From Gambelia wislizenii (taxonomy: Eukaryota > Chordata > Lepidosauria > Squamata > Crotaphytidae): DNA of 64,000 nucleotides. A program made the translations under genes and the position numbers. Position 1 is the stretch's first letter. The number at the start of each line of letters is the position of its first letter. Shown piece by piece: positions 60,401 through 64,000 of this stretch. Below the pieces are notes generated by a model, which saw only the letters and a list, made by a program, of their open reading frames with translations, did no database searches and was not told where the DNA came from. The stretch spans positions 75,030,001 through 75,094,000 of the forward strand of contig JAUMIR010000003.1 of the NCBI GenBank assembly GCA_030847615.1. The letters are read 5' to 3'.

Positions 60401-63316
60401 GAGACTGGGCACCAGTCATTGTTTATTGAGCGAACAAAACATTGTTATAAAATTTAAACAACCAGAGAATCACAGATATTCTATTACTGCAACGAATAGG
60501 TCATTTAATATTAAAGTACAGAATTATCACTTGTAGAAGCTTATAAAATGTAAGATTCACAAAGATAAACAAAAAGGAAGTATTAAGATTTTGTATACAA
60601 ATGGTCAAAGTCAATTTGAATATACTTATTATATAATATGTGCAAGCCAGCAAAAGTTAGGTAACTAATTGGAAGCAAAGATAGAGAAAACTGGTTAATA
60701 TTTTGAATAATAAAATGTAATAATTAAGATTACACAGTACATAAAACTGAAATTGCAAACTTTCATATAAGTATTTAGATTTCCTCTTTTGCTATAACAG
60801 AAGATGAAATTACAGTTTATTTTTTTATTTATTTATTGTTATTTTGTATGAAAATATAATAATGATTTAAAAAAAGAAAGTATGTATCTGGCAAGTGAAA
60901 GGGACCTAAATTACCATTCACTTGTTCCATTGCATTAATCAATCATCCACATAGCAGCAAAGTGTCTGGAACACTGGAATGGGGCAAGACAGCATGAGAC
61001 AAGCATTGTTTCAGATTTTAAACCTTGTGCAGAACAGCATATGCTCGTGGATGCCATCCCCTTCACATGATTAGAGGTTTATGTGTACAAGTAATTTAGC
61101 TGGATCTCCACTTGCTGGTCCATCTAATAGAATGGCAATGACACTGTGCTTTCCTGTAGTTACAACTCTTACATTTTGGAACCCTTTTTTGGATATATTG
61201 GCATCTGCTATTCCTCCTCTGAGTTTTATTCTGATGCTTGTATTGCTGTTGTGATCTCTAATGCATCTTTGATTGCTCTTGCAGCTATCTTGATGGCAAC
61301 CAATTCACCTTGGTCCCTGGACAGCTTTCTACCTTCCGTTACCTTCAGCTGGTGTAAGTACCAGTAAGCAAAAGGGAATGACCTCTTACATCCTCTTGAG
61401 AGCCTGTCTTGGCTTTTCTTAGAGATGAAAGAAATGGAAAGAAAACATCATGCCTAGCACTTTCCTAGGATTTTGTGGAAATCCCTAGCTCTGGCTAGTA
61501 TTCTCTAAGCTTCAGACCATGGGGCTGCCCCATCTTCCTAGGCATCTATGCTTCATGTTTGTAAAAGCTGGTGAATCTGCTGCTGCAGGGGCAGTGAATC
61601 CACTCTGGATTTTATTGCTGCTCCTCATACTATTACCCTGCGCTAAACAGAATCTCTGCTGGTGCTGGTCCATAGTTTGATACTGGCAGAGCTCCTGTTC
61701 AACTCATGGCAGTTGTGGGAAGAACAGTACTCAAATGCAGAGTGGATTGACTGTGCATGCAGCAGCTGCCCCAGCCAGGAACTGGATAGGGAATGGTGCA
61801 CCTGTAGAAGCTGATCACCTGATTTCATGGTGCTGCCAGACTAAGGGTGATGCAGAGGTTGGTGGAGGAATGCAGGAGGTTTTTGAGGAAGCAGCTGCCC
61901 AGCCTGTTACTGGAGTGCCAAAGATTTGAACAACACAGGAGCAAAAGGCCAGTCTATGCAATACAGCCAAATGCCAGATCTCTCACTTGGTTCTTCCAGT
62001 AATATGCAAAAAAGCAACATTTCGTGAAAAATGTGGGCCACTGTAGTGAATCAGAGGCACCTTCAAGATGGTCCAGAGAGTTAGTATGCAAGATGGCAAC
62101 ATCTTTTTATCTCCTCTGAGCTGCATAAAGAAGAGTCTGAGGGAAGGCAGGGGAGCCTTTCTGAACTGTGTTAAAAATAAGAGAGTGCGCAGGTGTTCTC
62201 TCTGCAGCCCAGGGAAGGGTAAGAGGCTTAAGGAAAAGAGCTTAATTACTGGGAAATATTTTTAGATTGCAGCCTTCTTGGCTTTGGAAGCAGATTTCCA
62301 AAGGAGAATGAAACTGACACACTCTCACAATTGAGGAAGTTGGGCCAATCTGAATAGGGTGTGGCTAATTCAGTCAAAGATAGGGAGAAAACTAGATCCT
62401 TCTCAAAATGTCTTCTAGTTCAGCTGATTTTTGACTGTACATGAAGAGAAAGCAATCCTTTCCTGTAGTGTCCTCAAGTGGCTCCTGCTGAGATCACATG
62501 GCCTCATGTTTCCTAAGCATCACAACAGCCTTGCTTCTGAAGTGAGGAGAGAGCCCACACTCTTGACTGCTCTCCCCAGATGGGGTCCTATATATTTTTC
62601 TGCATGGTAGTTTTTCTTCTCTGCCCCTTCCTCACTGGGCTGTCCTCCTCTCTGTGAGTTTACAGCATGACTGAGGAACTCCATAGGGATTTTACCAGTT
62701 TATTCAACATGCCAGGTGGTGAAAAGCAATTCAGACTCTATCCTGGTATTATTAGTACTGATTCCATGATTCATTCCATGGTCAGAAAGCAGACCTTGGA
62801 CTAGTTATTTTTTGGACTGAAATTCCCAGAATACCGGCTTGCAGAATTTTACAAATTGTAATCCAAAAAGATAACTTTTCTAAGCTTTGTGCAGAATCGT
62901 TGATCTCTTTGTGATCTTCCCATGCCTCCAGAGCATATGGACTATTAGATTTCCCTCTCCCTTCATGACACTGTTCATCAGGATGCCTTTCCAACAGTAA
63001 TGAACAGACCAAGAAGCGATTTAGAGGAATTAGTTGACACCAGACTATCATCTAAACAGGAGGACTGCTGAAAGACAAGGCAGATTTGTGGGTATCAATG
63101 CATTTTTTATAGGTGTGCACACCTGTAAGCCACTGTTCCATGTGAAGCTATCTAGCATGGGAAGTGAGAGGAGTACAATATGATGCTGAAGGAAGAATGA
63201 GTTAAGGATGACATTAGAGCCTCCTTGGTACTTCTGTCTTTCAGGGATCTGAGCAACAACAAGATCAGCTCTCTGAGCAACTCATCTTTCACCAATATGA
63301 GCCAGCTCACCACCTT
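32622..63316 (+). CDS. SLIT1: SLIT1, internal part of the gene (19 exons)
   Basis: SLIT1 is a large secreted glycoprotein that binds Robo receptors and repels growing axons and migrating neurons. The nineteen exons add to 2025 bases, 675 codons, open throughout. They encode leucine-rich repeats with the vertebrate SLIT layout: the end of D1, all of D2 and D3 and the first part of D4. LRR caps have paired cysteines (for example [15 protein letters not shown]). SLIT1 is preferred over SLIT2 and SLIT3 by [14 protein letters not shown] after RLELNGIKS, by [20 protein letters not shown], and by [20 protein letters not shown]. Most LRR exons are 69-75 or 144 bases and start after codon position 2, so they are symmetric and skippable in frame. 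The first four exons and everything from exon 24 onward lie outside. Exon numbers are inferred from the family and not counted here. Confidence 0.96.
32903..33008 (+). repeat. interspersed repeat tail in intron 5
   Basis: It contains CCTGATGAAGAAACCAGTGA, AGCTTCAAAAGCTTGCATGA and TTGGCCAATAAAGGTTTTGT. It is the plus-strand counterpart of 3855-3950. Confidence 0.55.
33367..33438 (+). CDS. SLIT1: SLIT1 exon 6 (D1 LRR)
   Basis: 72 bases encode [20 protein letters not shown] plus LEVL. QLDKN and RALRGLEVL are as in SLIT1. The acceptor is TTGCAG and the donor GTAAGT. The upstream intron of 673 bases holds the repeat tail at 32903-33008. Confidence 0.95.
33439..34100 (+). other. SLIT1 intron 6
   Basis: No repeat or reading frame of interest was seen. 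Confidence 0.5.
34101..34172 (+). CDS. SLIT1: SLIT1 exon 7 (D1 LRR)
   Basis: 72 bases encode [20 protein letters not shown] plus LRT, ending in a split codon completed to Phe by exon 8. The acceptor CTTGCAG has a strong T-rich tract and the donor is GTGAGC. Confidence 0.95.
34173..35531 (+). other. SLIT1 intron 7 with (GA)n and (GGAT)n-(CA)n microsatellites
   Basis: The GA run lies at 34483-34522. A compound GGAT/GATA then CA run lies at 34727-34794. The remainder is unremarkable. Confidence 0.7.
35532..35695 (+). CDS. SLIT1: SLIT1 exon 8 (D1 C-terminal cap)
   Basis: 164 bases encode the LRRCT cap of domain 1: [52 protein letters not shown]. The four cap cysteines are present. The acceptor is TTTAG after GATCCC, a weaker pyrimidine tract than in other exons. 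The donor is GTGTGT. Confidence 0.95.
36158..36305 (+). CDS. SLIT1: SLIT1 exon 9 (D2 N-terminal cap)
   Basis: 148 bases encode the D1-D2 linker ([18 protein letters not shown]) and the D2 LRRNT cap [20 protein letters not shown], then [12 protein letters not shown]. The linker is the least conserved part, as expected. The acceptor TCTGCAG and donor GTGAGT are good. Confidence 0.95.
36306..38904 (+). other. SLIT1 intron 9
   Basis: 2.6 kb. An AT-rich segment at 36755-36890 has self-complementary TATTTTATTTTAAAATAAAA-type runs. Near 37895-37912 there is a T run followed by about ten G. No transposon was recognised. Confidence 0.45.
38905..38976 (+). CDS. SLIT1: SLIT1 exon 10 (D2 LRR)
   Basis: 72 bases encode [20 protein letters not shown] plus LRRI. 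D2 is the Robo-binding domain. RLELNGIKS is the SLIT1 form of this repeat. The acceptor is ATGCAG and the donor GTGAGT. Confidence 0.95.
39254..39308 (-). mobile_element. 55-bp LINE 3' terminus fragment in intron 10
   Basis: CTCTGGCTTTTCTTCGCAAA followed by TGAAGATTCAGGAAGGACT is the reverse complement of the last bases of the LINE copies at 23665 and 40733. Only the tail was inserted. Confidence 0.75.
39554..39583. repeat. (CA)n microsatellite
   Basis: Short CA-rich run with one interruption. Confidence 0.9.
39682..40367. mobile_element. 686-bp GC-rich TIR DNA transposon with TA target duplication
   Basis: The ends CCGTATATTCCGGCATATAA plus GACGAC and GTCGTC plus TTATACGCCGGAATATACGG are near-perfect inverted repeats, flanked by TA on both sides. 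Just inside the right end is a second GTCTTATACGCCGG. The interior is GC- and CpG-rich. It has a stem CCTGCCTCTTCG/CGAAGAGGCAGG (39790-39824) and two tandem units of about 125 bases starting CGCGATTCGCCCC. Long open frames on both strands come from base composition. No transposase was recognised. A TA target suggests a Tc1-mariner-like or similar group. Confidence 0.8.
40733..41371 (+). mobile_element. non-LTR retrotransposon 3' end, copy 2
   Basis: Closely related to the copy at 23665-24432. Its frame runs from about [20 protein letters not shown] to a TAG just after IGLFSH, with the same terminal zinc finger. It is 5'-truncated in the last reverse transcriptase part and lies in the sense orientation in intron 10. 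Confidence 0.78.
41697..41885 (+). mobile_element. tRNA-derived SINE in intron 10
   Basis: The A-box-like GGATCGTAGCTCAGTGGCAG and the block ACATGCATTGCATGCAAAAG match the SINE at 8025. The end is degraded. A short (CCA)n run follows at 41886-41906. Confidence 0.65.
42571..42642 (+). CDS. SLIT1: SLIT1 exon 11 (D2 LRR)
   Basis: 72 bases encode [20 protein letters not shown] plus LNSL, a very conserved repeat of the Robo-binding face. The acceptor is TTTCAG and the donor GTAAGT. Confidence 0.95.
42838..43434. mobile_element. about 600-bp non-autonomous DNA transposon, copy B (intron 11)
   Basis: Homologous to 19364-19933 along its whole length. Conserved hairpins are CACCTTA/TAAGGTG (43096-43121) and AAGTGATT/AATCACTT (43220-43242). 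In the second the arm bases differ from copy A but still pair. Its terminal repeats are more eroded. Confidence 0.62.
44108..44179 (+). CDS. SLIT1: SLIT1 exon 12 (D2 LRR)
   Basis: 72 bases encode [20 protein letters not shown] plus LQLL. GVFGGLY is SLIT1-like where SLIT2 has a different segment. The acceptor is TTCCAG and the donor GTAAGC. Confidence 0.95.
44180..45510 (+). other. SLIT1 intron 12
   Basis: No confident repeat. A GGAT/GATA-rich patch lies near 45218-45250. Confidence 0.45.
45511..45654 (+). CDS. SLIT1: SLIT1 exon 13 (two D2 LRRs)
   Basis: 144 bases encode two repeats: [20 protein letters not shown] and [20 protein letters not shown]. The double-length exon is usual at this place in SLIT genes. 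The acceptor is CTCTAG and the donor GTGAGT. Confidence 0.95.
46188..46351 (+). CDS. SLIT1: SLIT1 exon 14 (D2 C-terminal cap)
   Basis: 164 bases encode the D2 LRRCT cap: [48 protein letters not shown]. The donor is unusual: the exon ends CTCCC and the intron starts GTATGC, where the consensus wants AG|GTRAGT. The split codon becomes CCC (Pro) where other SLITs have Ala. The length equals that of exon 8, which supports this junction. Confidence 0.92.
46772..47012 (-). mobile_element. CR1 3' fragment in intron 14
   Basis: It starts CATAGAATCAAAGAGTTGGA and passes CCACAAGGGCCATCTAGTCC, the CR1 untranslated end in reverse, then the end of ORF2 with many small changes. It is older than the copy at 30862. 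Confidence 0.75.
47024..47565 (-). mobile_element. non-LTR retrotransposon 3' end, copy 3 (intron 14)
   Basis: The minus strand encodes [40 protein letters not shown] and the zinc finger with CRKRKMNPS at its end, open for 141 codons. It directly abuts the CR1 fragment. Confidence 0.78.
47801..47824 (+). CDS. SLIT1: SLIT1 exon 15 (24-base microexon)
   Basis: 24 bases, CC AAG GAG CAG TAT TTC ATC CCA G, encode KEQYFIP between the D2 cap and the D3 linker. It has a good acceptor TTATTCACAG and donor GTAAGG. It is in frame and symmetric, so skipping would delete eight residues cleanly. It was found only because the SLIT family has this segment. Confidence 0.93.
47825..49499 (+). other. SLIT1 intron 15
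   Basis: 1.7 kb without a recognised repeat or reading frame of interest. Confidence 0.45.
49500..49644 (+). CDS. SLIT1: SLIT1 exon 16 (D3 N-terminal cap)
   Basis: 145 bases encode [20 protein letters not shown], then [20 protein letters not shown] and RLPQATAEL. The cysteines of the LRRNT cap are present. The acceptor is TGGCAG and the donor GTAAGG. Confidence 0.95.
50690..50765 (-). repeat. interspersed repeat fragment (GGCTTACAA type)
   Basis: TTGTTATAAGCTTCCCTGGG with GGAGGGACATTAATTAATTG is a diverged reverse copy of the motif seen in the plus strand at 51565 and 57455. Confidence 0.4.
51565..51920 (+). repeat. interspersed repeat (ATTTATAC...GGCTTACAA type)
   Basis: It begins CATTTTATTTATACTGCACC, continues ACTCAAGACAGCTTACAAAT and ends with CTCAAGGAAGGAAGTGCCAG. 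This is a frequent squamate repeat, probably of LINE origin. A (CAT)n run precedes it. Confidence 0.45.
51958..52045 (-). mobile_element. SINE/BovB tail fragment
   Basis: GTGCTTTCAAGTAGTCTGTT and GGGCTTTCTTGGGCAAAGAA resemble the reverse of the Sauria SINE 3' part. Confidence 0.45.
52120..52304 (+). mobile_element. Sauria-type SINE (intron 16)
   Basis: The tRNA-like head CCAGCGTGGCATAGAGGTCT is followed by GGGTTCAAATTCCCACTTGG (B box). The tail CACCATAAGTCAGAAACAAC plus TTGAAGGC ends in (ACA)n. It is about full length. Confidence 0.82.
52350..55090 (-). mobile_element. L1 LINE remnant (intron 16)
   Basis: The minus strand carries ORF2 pieces in order. Pre-[14 protein letters not shown] (about 55015) comes first, then [20 protein letters not shown] and [20 protein letters not shown], which is the L1 reverse transcriptase start. 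[11 protein letters not shown] (the FADD box) and the C-terminal [20 protein letters not shown] follow. Many stops and frameshifts show it is long dead. The endonuclease and ORF1 are missing. Its AT-rich 3' end lies on the left. Confidence 0.85.
55219..55293 (+). CDS. SLIT1: SLIT1 exon 17 (D3 LRR)
   Basis: 75 bases encode [20 protein letters not shown] plus HLKKI, a 25-residue repeat as in other SLITs. The acceptor is CTTGCAG and the donor GTGAGT. The upstream intron contains a 2.7-kb L1 remnant ending about 130 bases before the exon. Confidence 0.95.
55717..55860 (+). CDS. SLIT1: SLIT1 exon 18 (two D3 LRRs)
   Basis: 144 bases encode [20 protein letters not shown] and [20 protein letters not shown] plus [20 protein letters not shown] is SLIT1-specific in my memory of the family. 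The acceptor is TCTCAG and the donor GTAAGT. Confidence 0.95.
56004..56147 (+). CDS. SLIT1: SLIT1 exon 19 (two D3 LRRs)
   Basis: 144 bases encode [20 protein letters not shown] and [20 protein letters not shown]. The preceding intron is only 143 bases, the shortest in the window. The acceptor is TTCCAG and the donor GTGAGT. Confidence 0.95.
56738..56918 (+). mobile_element. Sauria-type SINE abutting exon 20
   Basis: CTAGGTGACCTTGGGCAAAT, TGAACAGATCTTGCCAAGAC and GTTGCCATAAGACAGAAACA are SINE body and tail. The (ACA)n end stops 19 bases before the exon, so the branch-point region of the acceptor falls inside the SINE. Confidence 0.72.
56938..57104 (+). CDS. SLIT1: SLIT1 exon 20 (D3 C-terminal cap)
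   Basis: 167 bases encode [40 protein letters not shown] and [15 protein letters not shown]. The cap cysteines are present. The acceptor CCCATCTAG sits 19 bases after the tail of a SINE. The donor is GTAACT. Confidence 0.95.
57420..57530 (+). repeat. (AAT)n microsatellite plus interspersed repeat fragment
   Basis: The AAT run to 57453 is followed by TTATTTATACCCCGCTCTTC and AGAGCGGCTTACAAACTG, a frequent squamate repeat end. The run may be that repeat's own tail. Confidence 0.55.
57531..58227 (+). other. part of SLIT1 intron 20, no feature seen
   Basis: No confident repeat. Confidence 0.4.
58228..58330. mobile_element. hAT-like element fragment
   Basis: It starts CAGGGGTGGAGAGGGTGTGA with CATGGGCCACATG, like the general hAT MITE end also seen at 13270, and closes with CACCACCCCTG. 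Confidence 0.45.
58590..58766. mobile_element. hAT-type MITE
   Basis: The arms AGTGTCTCTCAACCTCAGG and GAAAAGGTTGAGAAAGGCTG are imperfect inverted repeats. The core GGGGTTCCCTGAGACCTGAA and ATTATTTCAAGGGTTCCTCC is typical of a common vertebrate MITE. Confidence 0.6.
58767..59884 (+). other. rest of SLIT1 intron 20
   Basis: No repeat or exon recognised before the acceptor of exon 21. Confidence 0.45.
59885..60017 (+). CDS. SLIT1: SLIT1 exon 21 (D4 N-terminal cap)
   Basis: 133 bases encode [40 protein letters not shown] and NVTEL. The LRRNT cysteines are intact. D4 mediates SLIT dimerisation in the family. The acceptor is TTGGCAG and the donor GTGAGT. Confidence 0.95.
60236..60890 (+). mobile_element. 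L1 LINE 3' end (intron 21)
   Basis: A 73-codon frame reads [20 protein letters not shown], like the extreme C-terminus of squamate L1 ORF2. It is followed by AT-rich sequence that would be the 3' untranslated region. The copy is diverged. Confidence 0.5.
61285..61353 (+). CDS. SLIT1: SLIT1 exon 22 (D4 LRR)
   Basis: 69 bases encode [20 protein letters not shown] plus QLV, a 23-residue repeat. VPGQLSTF is the SLIT1 form. The acceptor is TTGCAG and the donor GTAAGT. Confidence 0.95.
61354..63244 (+). other. SLIT1 intron 22 with a MITE scrap
   Basis: At 62797-62890 TTTTTTGGACTGAAATTCCC pairs imperfectly with TTGTAATCCAAAAAGATAAC, the MITE family of 5748. Nothing else was recognised. Confidence 0.45.
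63245..63316 (+). CDS. SLIT1: SLIT1 exon 23 (D4 LRR)
   Basis: 72 bases encode [20 protein letters not shown] plus LTTL. It is the last exon visible. No match for the following SLIT repeat is seen before the window ends. The acceptor is TTTCAG and the donor GTGAGT. Confidence 0.95.
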
Positions 63317-64000
63317 GTGAGTGTGTCTAAAGCAGCATCTGAATGGCATCTCAAAGGGAGGCATGTGCTACTGCAGCTTGCAGGAAGGGGCCTTGTTGGG
63401 GGGACTGTAGGGAGGCAAAAGCTTTTTAAAATGACAGCTATCCTGGCCTTTTAAAACCCCTATGCAAAATAGGGCTTTGCTCTTGAATGAAATGCTATTG
63501 ATCAGTTGAGACTATTTTTCTGGCCAAAGAGGATGTTCCTAGATGGGGTGGGAGATGTTGGTTCCAAATGTCTAGAAATGAATACATGCCTGTTCCAGTA
63601 CGCTCTTTGCCTGTAAGGCCTTATGCCACAAATAGCTTTATATTCTAGACTTCTTCAAAATGATAATGACCTATGCATGCATATTCTTGTTCCCAACCTA
63701 ATAGTTGCTTTAAAACCATAAAACAGTCACATAATTGTGGGAGTTAGGGTTCTCCCTCCTCCATGTTTTCTATGTTACTAACTCTGGGTTTCAGATTCAG
63801 CCAGAATTCTACGCTTCAATGGTGAACCAGAATGCCTATAAACATAAAAGGCAAAATTGGGACTGGACATTTTAGTTACTCAATATGATTAACTTATTTG
63901 CTAGTGGGAACCTTAAATGACAGGCTTTTATATGGATCTTAGTTAAAGCCACCCCATTTGAGAAGATTCTAATCCTGGTGGCAACATTAATCTCTTATGA
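63317..64000 (+). other. start of SLIT1 intron 23
   Basis: No exon for the next SLIT repeat was found before the window ends. Confidence 0.5.

Noticed and set aside
32622..63316. Assignment to SLIT2 or SLIT3
   Set aside because: The D1-D2 linker, [28 protein letters not shown] and VPGQLSTF segments fit SLIT1 better.
1..64000. CRISPR arrays, operons, bacterial promoters or riboswitches
   Set aside because: Exon-intron structure and LINE/SINE content show vertebrate nuclear DNA; no such features were seen.

Overview
This is nuclear DNA of a vertebrate, most probably a squamate reptile (lizard or snake). It holds the middle of one large multi-exon gene, SLIT1, on the + strand, in a background of many mobile elements of different ages. 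The squamate call rests on the mix of repeats rather than on the gene: CR1, L1 and BovB LINEs, Sauria-type SINEs with a BovB-like 3' tail, a Penelope-like element, a Ty1/copia element and many short DNA transposons sit together. The species cannot be named from the sequence.

SLIT1: nineteen exons (32622-63316) give 2025 coding bases, or 675 codons, in one continuous frame with GT-AG introns. By comparison with the vertebrate SLIT gene structure they are probably exons 5 to 23 of about 37. They cover the end of LRR domain 1, all of domain 2 (the Robo-binding domain), all of domain 3 and the start of domain 4. Several signature stretches match SLIT1 rather than SLIT2 or SLIT3. The signal peptide, the first LRRs, the EGF and laminin-G domains and the cystine knot lie outside the window.

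From 1 to 32621 no SLIT exon is visible, so this is read as part of the large intron before exon 5. It holds a Penelope element folded back on itself (1.3-2.3 kb), a 312-bp foldback element (6.1 kb) followed by an unusual 114-bp direct duplication (6.5 and 7.3 kb), and a complete Ty1/copia element (13467-19106) nested in a hAT element. It also holds a BovB LINE split by a hairpin-rich element (20.1-21.1 kb), a second copy of that element (26.3 kb), a palindromic MITE (28.2 kb), and a CR1 LINE with an intact reverse-transcriptase reading frame (30.9-32.3 kb) that ends 301 bases before exon 5.

From 32622 onward the SLIT1 exons alternate with repeat-bearing introns. Intron 10 has a GC-rich TIR transposon and LINE fragments. 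Intron 11 has a second copy of the 19.4 kb element. Intron 14 has CR1 and LINE fragments, and intron 16 has a degraded L1. Intron 19 has a SINE that reaches within 19 bases of exon 20.

The signals most worth following are these. The copia element has a primer-binding site matching the anticodon arm of initiator tRNA-Met, as in Drosophila copia, and a 14-bp perfect hairpin around its polypurine tract. Its LTRs are nearly identical although its coding region is broken. Two non-autonomous element families keep hairpins at fixed positions while the arm sequences change.
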